Shown: piece by piece, positions 7,714-14,774 of the stretch
How the letters are laid out: every line of letters starts with the position of its first letter
How positions within the stretch are numbered: the first letter of the stretch is position 1
Assembly: GCA_050701115.1 (NCBI GenBank)
Contig: JBOHER010000121.1
Span: 1 to 29,299, forward strand
Reading direction: 5' to 3'
Length of the DNA stretch: 29,299 bases
From: JBOHER01 sp050701115
GTDB lineage: Bacteria; Actinomycetota; Actinomycetes; Mycobacteriales; Pseudonocardiaceae
Notes under the pieces: model-generated
The model's input: only the letters and a program-made list of their open reading frames with translations
Databases searched by the model: none
What the model was told of the DNA's origin: nothing
Made by a program: the position numbers and the translations under genes

Positions 7714-8630
7714 GCTGTCTCTGCCTCCAGCTCCGCACCACGCTGCGCGACCTCGCGAGCCGCGTCGAGATAGCTCATCGAACCCCGCGACCCCGGGTCG
7801 TAAGCCAGCACGGTTTGCCCGTAACCCGGCGCCTCGGACACCTTCACACTACGGGGAATCACCGTGCGCAGAACGACATCGCCGAAGTGTCGCCGAACTT
7901 CCGCGGCGACCTGGTCGGCCAGCTTGGTCCGGCCGTCATACATGGTCAGCAGGATGGTGGACACCGACAGACCCGGGTTGAGGTGCGACTGCACGAGTTC
8001 GATATTGCTCAGCAGTTGACCGAGCCCTTCCAGCGCGTAGTACTCGCACTGGATCGGGATGAGTACCTCATGCGCCGCCACCAGGGCGTTGACCGTGAGC
8101 AGGCCCAGCGATGGCGGGCAGTCGATGAACACGTAGTCGATACCGAGCTCGTCCAGCGACTGACTGGTGAGCGCTTCCTTCAGGCGCGACTCCCGGGAGG
8201 CCATCGAGACGAGTTCGATCTCGGCACCGGCAAGGTCGATGGTGGCCGGGATGCAGTGCAGGTTGGGGGACTGTTCGCTCACCGCCGTCGCCTCGGGAAC
8301 CGAGACCTCACCGATCAGCACCTCGTAGATCGACGGCGTGCCGGACCGGTGGTCGATGCTCAGTGCTGTGCTCGCGTTGCCCTGCGGGTCCAGGTCGATC
8401 ACGAGAACTTTGAGCCCGTGCAGCGCCAATGCCGCGGCCACGTTGACGGTGCTGGTGGTCTTGCCGACCCCGCCCTTCTGGTTCGCCACCGTGAAGACCC
8501 GTCGGCGCGGTGGGCGGGGGAACGAGTTCGCCTTGGGATGGAGTACCCGCGCGGCACGTTCGGCCTCCTCCGCGATCGGCGTCCAGGCCGGCCTGTTGTC
8601 GGACTCGTCCGACAGCGATGACGGATTCAC
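7710..8630 (-). CDS. parA: Chromosome partitioning ATPase ParA
   Basis: MinD/ParA-type ATPase that binds DNA non-specifically when ATP-bound and drives movement of ParB-parS complexes, so it segregates the newly copied origins. The 306-residue protein has the deviant Walker A motif KGGVGKTT at 52-59, including the signature lysine Lys52, the Walker A' region VLVIDLDPQGNAST, and Walker B YVFIDCPPSLG. The first 45 residues are a polar extension typical of actinobacterial ParA. The start is GTG 8630. GGAGG (8643-8647) lies a rather long 12 bases upstream, and no better in-frame start exists before it. parB is overlapped by four bases. Confidence 0.96.
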   Translation of the reverse strand: MNPSSLSDESDNRPAWTPIAEEAERAARVLHPKANSFPRPPRRRVFTVANQKGGVGKTTSTVNVAAALALHGLKVLVIDLDPQGNASTALSIDHRSGTPSIYEVLIGEVSVPEATAVSEQSPNLHCIPATIDLAGAEIELVSMASRESRLKEALTSQSLDELGIDYVFIDCPPSLGLLTVNALVAAHEVLIPIQCEYYALEGLGQLLSNIELVQSHLNPGLSVSTILLTMYDGRTKLADQVAAEVRRHFGDVVLRTVIPRSVKVSEAPGYGQTVLAYDPGSRGSMSYLDAAREVAQRGAELEAETA

Positions 8631-8771
8631 TTCGGTGTTGCACCTCCCCGGCGTCGATGACGCCGTCGTGTTGGGTGTACGCGAGTAGTAAGTCTTGCTC
8701 GGAAAGTGGTGCAGGCGCGCTCACCGCCGACCTGATCGCGGCGCGCGAACCCCTGCATAACAACCCTCACC

Positions 8772-8785
8772 GTTTCACGTGGAAC
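8772..8785. promoter_or_regulatory. parS site, one-base variant
   Basis: GTTTCACGTGGAAC differs by one base from the consensus GTTTCACGTGAAAC. It lies between rsmG and parA, about 140 bases before the parA start codon, where ParB binding could also affect parAB expression. Confidence 0.8.
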
Positions 8786-8820
8786 ATGGTTGCTCCCGAA
8801 CTGAGCCTCATCCGGACATG

Positions 8821-8949
8821 CGGTGGCGCACAACCACCGGCGATTACGCCATGCGGAGCGGAGTGCTCCGCATCCCCGGTCTTGAGACCTCGTTGTCGGC
8901 GTGGGCGTAATCCTCCCATGGCCGGGGTATCGATGAGCACCACATACCC
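8821..8949. other. Multi-hairpin structured element between rsmG and parA
   Basis: Four or five paired elements are packed into 129 bases. CGGTGG (8821-8826) pairs with CCACCG (8834-8839). An outer stem GATTACGCC (8842-8850) pairs with GGCGTAATC (8904-8912). Directly inside it is ATGCGGAGC (8851-8859) with GCTCCGCAT (8865-8873). A small hairpin GGTC-TTGA-GACC follows (8878-8889). Lastly GGGTAT (8925-8930) pairs with ATACCC (8944-8949). The outer stem enclosing two hairpins is a three-way-junction layout. The flanking genes are on the minus strand, so if it is RNA it would be read there. No known RNA family is recognised. Confidence 0.55.
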
Positions 8950-8983
8950 TGCGAGTGTCATCTCTTTTCCGTGCAGCGCGTCC

Positions 8984-9679
8984 TCAGCGCCGCGGCTTCC
9001 GCTGCTTGTATGAGCCCGACCGAGCCTCCAGCGACTTCGTCACGGTGACCACCGTGGTCGGTTCGGCGAGCACACCCACCCCGAGCCGCCGCACGCTGAT
9101 CTCGTCGCCACCAAGTCGGCGAATCGCGGCGCGGTCCCGGTCCACCTCGGCGCGGGCGCTGGTGCCCTTGAGCGCCAGCAGTGATCCGCCCGGTCGGACC
9201 AGCGGCATACACCAGCCGGCTAGCTTGGCCATCGGAGCGACGGCCCGGGCAGTCACGACGTCCGCTCCGCCGATCGCGTCCCGCACCGCGCGCTCTTCGG
9301 CCCGCCCGCGAAGAACGGTCACCTGCCCCAGTTCGAGCTTCGCCACGACCTCGTTGAGCCAGTCCACACGGCGGGCCATCGGCTCGACGAGATACACACA
9401 TACATCCGGGCGAGCGAGCGCGAGAGGGATACCGGGAAACCCGCCACCGGAACCTACGTCAACGACGCGGGCACCCGAGGGAATCAGTTCAGCCAGTACC
9501 GCGGAGTTCAGCACATGCCGGTCCCACAGCCGATCGACCTCACGTGGTCCGATCAGGCCTCGCTCGACCCCATGTGTGCACAGCAATTCGACGAAGGTGA
9601 TCGCACCGTCGACGCCATCACCGAAGACGGTCCACGCCGCATCGGGAACCTCAGGCAGGTCCGGCTCGACAGCACTCAC
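8984..9679 (-). CDS. rsmG: 16S rRNA (guanine-N7) methyltransferase RsmG (GidB)
   Basis: SAM-dependent enzyme that methylates N7 of a guanine in the 530 loop of 16S rRNA (G527 in E. coli). Loss of this activity gives low-level streptomycin resistance in several bacteria. The Rossmann SAM-binding motif VDVGSGGGFPG is clear, followed by the family-typical VYLVEPMARRVDWL and VVTARAVAPM. I place the start at GTG 9679 (231 residues), where GGGAGA is four bases upstream. A GTG at 9709 would add ten residues, but it lies inside a parS site and has no ribosome site. It is separated from jag by a terminator and followed by parA after 353 bases, so it is probably transcribed on its own or with parAB. 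Confidence 0.95.
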   Translation of the reverse strand: MSAVEPDLPEVPDAAWTVFGDGVDGAITFVELLCTHGVERGLIGPREVDRLWDRHVLNSAVLAELIPSGARVVDVGSGGGFPGIPLALARPDVCVYLVEPMARRVDWLNEVVAKLELGQVTVLRGRAEERAVRDAIGGADVVTARAVAPMAKLAGWCMPLVRPGGSLLALKGTSARAEVDRDRAAIRRLGGDEISVRRLGVGVLAEPTTVVTVTKSLEARSGSYKQRKPRR

Positions 9680-9702
9680 TCGTTCTCCCACCGTCGGTGA
9701 CC

Positions 9703-9716
9703 GTTTCACGTGAAAC
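9703..9716. promoter_or_regulatory. parS site (consensus)
   Basis: GTTTCACGTGAAAC is a perfect 14-base palindrome identical to the actinobacterial parS consensus. It sits immediately upstream of rsmG, about 6.2 kb from oriC. Confidence 0.95.
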
Positions 9717-9751
9717 TACAACCACGCGAATCCACCGACCTCGGTGGGCCC

Positions 9752-9765
9752 GTTTCACGTGAAAC
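9752..9765. promoter_or_regulatory. parS site (consensus)
   Basis: A second exact GTTTCACGTGAAAC, 35 bases from the first. The pair flanks the stretch where the rsmG promoter should lie, between the jag terminator and the rsmG start. Confidence 0.95.
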
Positions 9766-9776
9766 ACCCTCCGATG

Positions 9777-9805
9777 AAAAGCGGCCCAACGATCGATGGG
9801 CCGCT
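9777..9805 (-). terminator. Intrinsic terminator after jag
   Basis: Read on the minus strand, AGCGGCCCA and TGGGCCGCT form a perfect 9-bp stem with an 8-base loop (9780-9805), followed by TTTT (9780-9777). It lies about 94 bases beyond the jag stop codon and should end the rpmH-to-jag transcript. Confidence 0.8.
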
Positions 9806-9898
9806 CGGATTTCCGGGATCAGTCGGATCAGGACTCCGGGAGGGTTATTCAGGTGAGGGGCGTGATTGAGGTGAGCGCGCCGTGGTGAATAGCCCGAC

Positions 9899-10453
9899 TT
9901 ATGAAGAAGACACCGGGAGCACCACTACTCGTCGACGAGGGTCCTCGCCTTCACTCTCACTCGTCACACCGCCGACGGTGGCAACCGCATCATGCACGAC
10001 CTTGCGCTCGAACGGGCTCATCGGCTGCAGGCGCACCCGCTCACCCGTCTCCACCACCTGCTTGGCCGTCGACCTGCCGAGCTCCCGCAGTTCCTCGCGG
10101 CGGTCCGCACGCCAGCCGGCGATATCGAGCATCAGCCTGCTCCGCACGCCGGTCTCTTGCTGAACGGCCAGCCGAGTGAGCTCCTGCAGGGCCTCCAGCA
10201 CTGTTCCGCGCGGGCCGACCAGCTTCTCCAGGTCCTCGCCCCCGTCGATGCTCACGATCGCCCGGCCGGCCTCGACGTCCAGGTCGATGTCTCCGTCGAA
10301 GTCCAGCAGATCCAGTAACCGCTCGAGGTAGTCGCCCGCGATGTCACCTTCTTGCACCAGCGCGTCGTCCGGGTCACGGTCACCGTCGGTGTCGACATGG
10401 TTGTCCTGCTCATCAGCTTCGGCGTCGACCGCATGCTGCGCCGTTTCCGGCAT
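9899..10453 (-). CDS. jag: Jag/KhpB family RNA-binding protein (KH + R3H)
   Basis: A 184-residue cytoplasmic RNA-binding protein. After an acidic N-terminal stretch of about 40 residues there is a KH-like domain (about 45-110, with the VGPRGTVLEALQ GXXG-type loop). An R3H domain follows (about 115-181), recognisable from SPFERKVVHDAV with the spaced Arg and His. KhpB proteins work with KhpA as RNA chaperones and affect cell elongation in firmicutes; the actinobacterial role is less clear. The start is ATG 10453 with GAGGAGA seven bases upstream. A hairpin (10472-10489) lies directly before the ribosome site. Adjacency to yidC is conserved across bacteria. Confidence 0.93.
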   Translation of the reverse strand: MPETAQHAVDAEADEQDNHVDTDGDRDPDDALVQEGDIAGDYLERLLDLLDFDGDIDLDVEAGRAIVSIDGGEDLEKLVGPRGTVLEALQELTRLAVQQETGVRSRLMLDIAGWRADRREELRELGRSTAKQVVETGERVRLQPMSPFERKVVHDAVATVGGVTSESEGEDPRRRVVVLPVSSS

Positions 10454-10471
10454 GTTCGTCTCCTCTCGGCG

Positions 10472-10489
10472 CCCGACCCCAGGGTCGGG
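10472..10489 (-). promoter_or_regulatory. Hairpin in the jag leader
   Basis: CCCGACC (10472-10478) pairs with GGTCGGG (10483-10489) around a 4-base loop. It ends about eight bases before the jag ribosome site, so it could modulate jag translation within the yidC-jag transcript. Confidence 0.4.
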
Positions 10490-10570
10490 TCAATGTTCAT
10501 GCTTGTGACGCAGCGCCGGAACTCCGGCCATCTGCGGTGGTTCCAGTTCGTGCGATGCGCGGTGCCGCTG

Positions 10571-11692
10571 CTATCGCTTCCGGCCGGATTTCTTCTTGGT
10601 GGAGTTACTGATCAGACCAGGCTCGCCGGATCCGTTACCGGGCGAGTCCTGCTGGCCGCCATCAATGCCCGGGTTCTTGCTTCCCGAACCAGAGCCCTGC
10701 TTGCTCTTGCCATCCGAGGACTGACCTCCGGTGCCGCTCGATCCACTCCGCGCACCCTGCTTGCCTGCACTCTTGGCCTCGCCCTGCTTCGGCCGAGCAG
10801 CGGACGCAGGGCGCTTCTTCTGCCCCGGCTTCTGCCCCGGCTTCTGCCCCGGCTTGGGCGCGAGGGTGCTGCGCTTCTCCACCACCGCGGCCTTCTTCTC
10901 CTCTTCCTCGCGGTCGATCCAGGTGTAGACGACCCGCTGCTGCATGAGGGTCCAGAGGTTGTTCGACAGGAAGTACAGCAGCAGACCGATCGGCAGGAAT
11001 GCACCGAAGACGAGCAGACCAATCGGGAAGACCCATAGGGTGACCTTGTTCATCATCTCGGTTTGCTGGGTGGCCGCGGCCGGATTCTGGCGAGCCACCG
11101 AGTGCCGTGCGGTGAAGTGCGTCAGGATGCTGGCGAGCACCATCAGCGGGATCGCGGCCACCATCGCCGAAGGATGGAAACCAGCGTCAACGATGTCGCC
11201 CCCACCGGCCAGTTCGGTGTTGTAGATCGCCTGACCCAGGTTGGATCCGAAGAGCTCAGCGCCGATGTACTGCTTGACGCCCTCCGCATCGAAGAAGTAG
11301 TTGCCGATGCCGTCCTGCTCCTTGAGCGCGAACATCCGCAGCACATGGTTCAGACCGATGAAGACCGGCACCTGCAGCAAGATCGGCAGGCAGCCGCCCA
11401 GCGGGTTGACCCCGTGCTCGCGCTGGAGCTTCTGCATCTCCGCGGCCTGCCGCTGGCGGTCGTTGGCGTAGCGCTTCTGGATCTTCTTGATCTCCGGCGC
11501 GAAGTCCTGCATCTTCCGCATCGAGCGCACCTGGCTCACGAACGGCTTGAACAGGATCGCCCTGATCGTGAAGGTCAGGAAGATGATCCCCAGCACCCAC
11601 GAGATCGCCTGAGTCTCGCCGAAGACGAAACCGAACACCTTGTGCCAGCACCACAAGATGAACGACACGGGGTAGTAGATGAAGTCGAGCAC
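10571..11692 (-). CDS. yidC: Membrane protein insertase YidC (Oxa1 family)
   Basis: Inserts and folds membrane proteins, alone or with SecYEG. The 373-residue protein has five or so hydrophobic segments. The first is near residues 4-24. The next carries the conserved groove arginine Arg44 in LTFTIRAILFKP. The typical GGCLPILLQVPVFIGLN follows, then the C-terminal pair around LWVFPIGLLVFG and LLLYFLSNNLW. A long, highly basic and Gly/Ser-rich tail follows (about 265-373), as in other actinobacterial YidC; it includes KPGQ three times. The start is GTG 11692 with GAGGAG eight bases before it; an earlier in-frame ATG at 11767 overlaps yidD and is not needed. It begins four bases after the yidD stop. 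Confidence 0.95.
   Translation of the reverse strand: MLDFIYYPVSFILWCWHKVFGFVFGETQAISWVLGIIFLTFTIRAILFKPFVSQVRSMRKMQDFAPEIKKIQKRYANDRQRQAAEMQKLQREHGVNPLGGCLPILLQVPVFIGLNHVLRMFALKEQDGIGNYFFDAEGVKQYIGAELFGSNLGQAIYNTELAGGGDIVDAGFHPSAMVAAIPLMVLASILTHFTARHSVARQNPAAATQQTEMMNKVTLWVFPIGLLVFGAFLPIGLLLYFLSNNLWTLMQQRVVYTWIDREEEEKKAAVVEKRSTLAPKPGQKPGQKPGQKKRPASAARPKQGEAKSAGKQGARSGSSGTGGQSSDGKSKQGSGSGSKNPGIDGGQQDSPGNGSGEPGLISNSTKKKSGRKR
10818..10853 (-). repeat. Three tandem 12-bp repeats in the yidC tail
   Basis: TTCTGCCCCGGC (plus-strand sense) occurs three times in a row and encodes the KPGQ repeats of the basic C-terminal tail of YidC. The unit is in frame, so copy-number change would only alter tail length. 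Confidence 0.9.
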
Positions 11693-11696
11693 TGAG

Positions 11697-12047
11697 CTAC
11701 TCCTCGGTTGATCTGTCAGGTCTCGGGGCACGCAGGGTGAACCGCTCGGGCACGGGATCCAAGCCACCAGGGTGCCAGGGTCCGCATTTACCCAATCGCC
11801 ACAGGGTGAGCAGGAGTCCCCGGACCGCGCCGTGGCGGATCAGGGCCTCGACCGCGTACGCACTACAGCTCGGGTAGAAGCGGCAACTCGGCGGAAGAAG
11901 AGGGGAAAGCACCGTGCGGTAGAGCCGAATCGGCAACAGCAGAATCCAGGCGACTGGTCCGGGACGCCGGTCAGCCGCATTCGGACGCGGCTCGCCCGCG
12001 TCCGGGTCGTACGCTTGGTCGCGCGTGGAGTTCTGGTTGCCGTTCAC
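11697..12047 (-). CDS. yidD: Membrane protein insertion efficiency factor YidD
   Basis: A small 116-residue protein of the YidD (DUF37) family. The family core is visible: an amphipathic/hydrophobic helix WILLLPIRLYRTVLSPLL, then the conserved CRFYPSCSAYAVEAL with its cysteines, and GPWHPGGLDPVP. It is thought to assist YidC/Sec-dependent insertion at the inner face of the membrane. An N-terminal extension of about 30 polar residues precedes the core. The start is GTG 12047, overlapping the rnpA stop by four bases (GTGA), which couples the two. The position between rnpA and yidC is nearly universal. Confidence 0.94.
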   Translation of the reverse strand: MNGNQNSTRDQAYDPDAGEPRPNAADRRPGPVAWILLLPIRLYRTVLSPLLPPSCRFYPSCSAYAVEALIRHGAVRGLLLTLWRLGKCGPWHPGGLDPVPERFTLRAPRPDRSTEE

Positions 12048-12445
12048 ATCGCTGATCCGTTGTCATCGCTGGGCCGTCCACGTCCGAGCAGCCGGAGCCG
12101 ACGTAAGGCGCTGTCGAGATCGGCAGCGAGTTCCGCACTGGTGGCGTTCGCTGCCGGAGGCAGAGCCCGTACCACCAACGTACTGCCAGCCGGAAGGGTT
12201 CCGAACCGCTCGGCCAGAAGATGCCGAAGCCGCCGGGTTACCCGGTGCCGCACCACCGAGTTGCCGACGGCTTTGCTGACTACGAACCCGGCTCGAACGC
12301 CGGCATGGTCGGCAGGATCAACACCCGCCAGATAGGGGTCAGCGACGGCGTGCACGACCAGCCGCTGCCGACCTGCCTTGGCACCCCGTCGTATGACCAA
12401 CCGGAAATCCTCACTCCGCCGCAACCGCGCGGACCTCGGCAGCAC
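12044..12445 (-). CDS. rnpA: Ribonuclease P protein component
   Basis: Basic protein subunit of RNase P, which trims the 5' ends of precursor tRNAs together with the rnpB RNA. The 133-residue product shows the family opening LPRSARLRRSEDFRLV and the RNR-type signature region SKAVGNSVVRHRVTRRLRH. The start GTG 12445 has GAGGA eight bases upstream. rpmH lies 24 bases before it and yidD overlaps its end, giving the standard rpmH-rnpA-yidD-yidC-jag order. Confidence 0.95.
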   Translation of the reverse strand: MLPRSARLRRSEDFRLVIRRGAKAGRQRLVVHAVADPYLAGVDPADHAGVRAGFVVSKAVGNSVVRHRVTRRLRHLLAERFGTLPAGSTLVVRALPPAANATSAELAADLDSALRRLRLLGRGRPSDDNGSAM

Positions 12446-12469
12446 GGCGCGTCCTCGCCGCCGAGCAGA

Positions 12470-12613
12470 TCAGGCGGACAGCTTCTCGCGGCCCTTGCGG
12501 CGGCGAGCGGCGAGGATGGCGCGGCCCGCACGAGTGCGCATCCGCAGGCGGAACCCGTGCGTCCGGGCGCGTCGACGGTTGTTCGGCTGGAAGGTGCGCT
12601 TACCCTTGGCCAC
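12470..12613 (-). CDS. rpmH: 50S ribosomal protein L34
   Basis: A 47-residue, very basic ribosomal protein. The minus-strand translation reads VAKGKRTFQPNNRRRARTHG, then FRLRMRTRAGRAIL, and ends KGREKLSA. This is the full L34 signature at the normal length. The start is GTG 12613, with GGGAGAA about nine bases upstream, and TGA is at 12472-12470. It is the first gene of the leftward rpmH-rnpA-yidD-yidC-jag cluster and is divergent from dnaA. Confidence 0.97.
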   Translation of the reverse strand: MAKGKRTFQPNNRRRARTHGFRLRMRTRAGRAILAARRRKGREKLSA

Positions 12614-12643
12614 GGCTAGTTTCTCCCGATCTCACTCGCTACA

Positions 12644-12661
12644 TGTCTTGGGGCCAAGACA
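12644..12661 (-). promoter_or_regulatory. Hairpin in the rpmH leader
   Basis: TGTCTTGGGGCCAAGACA folds into a 7-bp stem with a 4-base loop, about 30 bases before the rpmH start. It could act in leader control of the ribosomal-protein/RNase P operon. No T-run is present. Confidence 0.4.
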
Positions 12662-12830
12662 CGAGCACACATCACGTCTGGTGGTGTCTCCAACCGACTT
12701 GCGGCTCCACTACAGTTGTGCGGGAGAACCCGGGCACACGAAACGCGCCCGCCGCCGACGGGAGACCTTACGAGGGTACGCGCTCGGCCACCAGCACCTG
12801 CAACCGGCCCTCGATCGCAGACGTCGCTCA

Positions 12831-12863
12831 CGCCACTTGAACACCCTCGATGTTCAAGTGGCG
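12831..12863. repeat. Perfect 13-bp inverted repeat upstream of dnaA
   Basis: CGCCACTTGAACA (12831-12843) and TGTTCAAGTGGCG (12851-12863) are exact reverse complements around a 7-base loop. It lies about 315 bases before the dnaA start and 220 bases before rpmH. No T-run follows on either strand, so a simple terminator is not favoured. Confidence 0.85.
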
Positions 12864-13057
12864 ACACGCCGTATAACGTGAAATCCTTGCCCAGGTGGAA
12901 GTCTTGTGGCAACGCTCAGGCCTTGTTAGCGTGCCTCTTCTCAGGTGTTCAGATCGGGCCGTGCGGCAGCCAACGCACGCGGTGTCGTGCGACGCGATCG
13001 GCTTAGGTTGAGCCGCCAGCGCGAGGGGCTACGAGTCGCCGTACATTAGTGCACAGT

Positions 13058-13078
13058 TGTGGATAACTATGTGGATAC
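13058..13078. promoter_or_regulatory. Two DnaA boxes in the dnaA upstream region
   Basis: TGTGGATAA (13058-13066) is the exact reverse complement of the TTATCCACA box, and TGTGGATAC (13070-13078) differs from it by one base. They lie 100-120 bases before the dnaA start codon, where DnaA could repress its own gene as known in other bacteria. Confidence 0.8.
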
Positions 13079-13177
13079 CTGTCGCGCAGGTGACCACTCA
13101 TTGCGATCGCGGTATGAGCCGCCGGCAGCGTGAGTCCAGCGTCGCCGAGAGACGACGAGGGGAGGGGAGCGGTACAG

Positions 13178-14755
13178 GTGTCCGACCACCAGGTCAATCT
13201 GGATGTCGTGTGGGAGCAGGTAGTCCGTGAGTTATCCGCGGGCACACTGTCGCCCCAGCAGCGCGCGTGGATGCGGGTAACCCGCCCTATCGGCCTCCTC
13301 GATGGCACCGCACTACTTGCCGCGCCCAGCGACTTCGCCAAGGAAGCCATCGAACGCGCGCTTCGCGACCCGATCACCGATGCGCTGTCCCGGCGTCTTG
13401 GCCGCACTGTGTCGCTCGCGGTCAAGGTGGACACGGTGGAAGCAGGCGACGGCGGTCACACCCCGTCCACCCCGATGCCGCACAGTGGCTCGCCCGCGCG
13501 CAGCGACAATGGCACCCTGCTGGTCGACGCCCAGCCGAACTCCGGACCGCGCGAGTATCGCGAAACCGTCCAGCCTGCCGGGGACGAGGACGACGGCGAT
13601 GAAGAAGAAGTCGACGAAGAGGGCGACGCACTGGCCGCCGTGCACGAGATCTGGCCGACGTTTTCCGGCAGGCCGGTCGCCGGCCAGCCCTACACCGCGC
13701 CCGCCCAGCCGCAGACGTCCAAGACACGGCTGAACGAGAAGTACACCTTCGACACCTTCGTCATCGGGGCCTCCAATCGCTTCGCTCACGCCGCCGCGGT
13801 CGCGGTCGCCGAAGCGCCCTCTCGGGCGTACAACCCGTTGTTCATCTGGGGCGAATCCGGGCTCGGTAAGACTCACCTGCTGCACGCCGTTGGCCATTAC
13901 GCGCAACGGCTGTTCCCGGGCATGCGGGTGCGGTACGTCTCGACCGAAGAGTTCACCAACGACTTCATCAACTCGCTGCGGGATGACCGCAAAGTCGCGT
14001 TCCAGCGCAGGTACCGGGACATCGACATTCTGCTGGTCGACGACATCCAGTTCCTGGAAGGCAAGGAAGGAACTCAGGAGGAGTTCTTCCATACCTTCAA
14101 CACGTTGCACAACGCCAACAAGCAGATCGTGGTGTCCTCCGACCGGCCACCGAAGCGCCTGGAGACACTGGAAGATCGCCTGCGCACTCGGTTCGAGTGG
14201 GGCCTGATCACCGATATCCAGCCGCCCGAGCTTGAGACGCGCATCGCGATCCTGCGGAAGAAAGCCGCGCAGGATCGGCTCGCGGTGCCCGGCGATGTGC
14301 TCGAGTTCATCGCGGCCCGCATCGAGGCGAACATCCGGGAGCTCGAGGGTGCCCTGATCCGGGTGACCGCGTTCGCTTCACTCAACCAGCAGCCGGTCGA
14401 TGTCGGGCTAGCTGAGATCGTGCTGCGGGACCTGATCCCCGACTCGCAGATGCCGGAGATCAGCGCCTCGGTGATCATGGGGGTGACCGCGGAGTTCTTC
14501 GGGGTCGGCATCGATGACCTGTGTGGGCCGGGCAAGACCAAGGCACTGGCCACCGCTCGCCAGATCTCGATGTACCTGTGTCGCGAGCTGACCGACATGT
14601 CGCTTCCCCGGATCGGCCAGACCTTCGGCGGCCGCGACCACACCACCGTCATGCACGCGGACAAGAAGATCCGTAAGGAAATGGCCGAGCGGCGCAGGAT
14701 CTACGACCAGGTGCAGGAGCTGACCTCCCGCATCAAACAGCGGGCGAGACAGTAG
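13178..14755 (+). CDS. dnaA: Chromosomal replication initiator protein DnaA
   Basis: AAA+ ATPase that binds DnaA boxes, opens oriC and loads the helicase. The product is 525 residues. Domain I (about 1-85) starts VNLDVVWEQVVRELSAG. A linker (about 85-185) has an acidic stretch of mostly Asp/Glu near residues 135-152. The AAA+ domain III has Walker A GESGLGKTH with Lys231 and Walker B LLVDDIQFL with Asp288/Asp289. Domain IV holds the DNA-binding signature FGGRDHTTVMHA. The start is GTG 13178, eight bases after a GGAGGGGAG ribosome site; the longer frame from 13130 is disfavoured because the ribosome site lies inside it. Two DnaA boxes upstream suggest autoregulation. The last codons and stop are part of a 14-bp tandem duplication. 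Confidence 0.97.
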   Translation: MSDHQVNLDVVWEQVVRELSAGTLSPQQRAWMRVTRPIGLLDGTALLAAPSDFAKEAIERALRDPITDALSRRLGRTVSLAVKVDTVEAGDGGHTPSTPMPHSGSPARSDNGTLLVDAQPNSGPREYRETVQPAGDEDDGDEEEVDEEGDALAAVHEIWPTFSGRPVAGQPYTAPAQPQTSKTRLNEKYTFDTFVIGASNRFAHAAAVAVAEAPSRAYNPLFIWGESGLGKTHLLHAVGHYAQRLFPGMRVRYVSTEEFTNDFINSLRDDRKVAFQRRYRDIDILLVDDIQFLEGKEGTQEEFFHTFNTLHNANKQIVVSSDRPPKRLETLEDRLRTRFEWGLITDIQPPELETRIAILRKKAAQDRLAVPGDVLEFIAARIEANIRELEGALIRVTAFASLNQQPVDVGLAEIVLRDLIPDSQMPEISASVIMGVTAEFFGVGIDDLCGPGKTKALATARQISMYLCRELTDMSLPRIGQTFGGRDHTTVMHADKKIRKEMAERRRIYDQVQELTSRIKQRARQ

Positions 14756-14772
14756 GCACGAGACAGTAGGCA
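14745..14772 (+). repeat. 14-bp tandem duplication across the dnaA stop codon
   Basis: CGAGACAGTAGGCA occurs twice back to back (14745-14758 and 14759-14772). The first copy contains the dnaA TAG stop (14753-14755), so the duplication does not change the protein. Confidence 0.95.
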
Positions 14773-14774
14773 CC

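Larger units (their letters stand above)
8631..8983. other. rsmG-parA intergenic region (353 bases, no gene)
   Basis: No credible coding sequence was found. The region holds a one-mismatch parS site (8772-8785), the parA ribosome site, and a cluster of perfectly paired hairpins between 8821 and 8949, listed separately. The parA promoter probably lies here, but I cannot place convincing -35/-10 boxes. Confidence 0.6.
12614..13177. other. rpmH-dnaA divergent intergenic region
   Basis: 564 bases with no credible gene. It must carry the promoters of rpmH (leftward) and dnaA (rightward). It holds an rpmH-leader hairpin (12644-12661), a 13-bp perfect hairpin (12831-12863) and two DnaA boxes close to dnaA (13058-13078). 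I cannot assign -35/-10 boxes confidently. Confidence 0.7.

Noticed and set aside
7671..8621. Long plus-strand frame antisense to parA
   Set aside because: Shadow of parA; composition (His/Arg/Asp/Gln rich) is an artefact of reverse-frame GC-rich codons.
8767..8961. 64-residue minus-strand frame ending in a parS-encoded FHVKR
   Set aside because: No ribosome site or known domain; it runs through the multi-hairpin element, and its end is just the parS sequence.
9680..9709. Longer rsmG start inside the parS site
   Set aside because: No ribosome site upstream, and a well-placed GGGAGA supports the GTG at 9679.
13313..14110. 265-residue frame antisense to dnaA
   Set aside because: Shadow frame with no recognisable domain.
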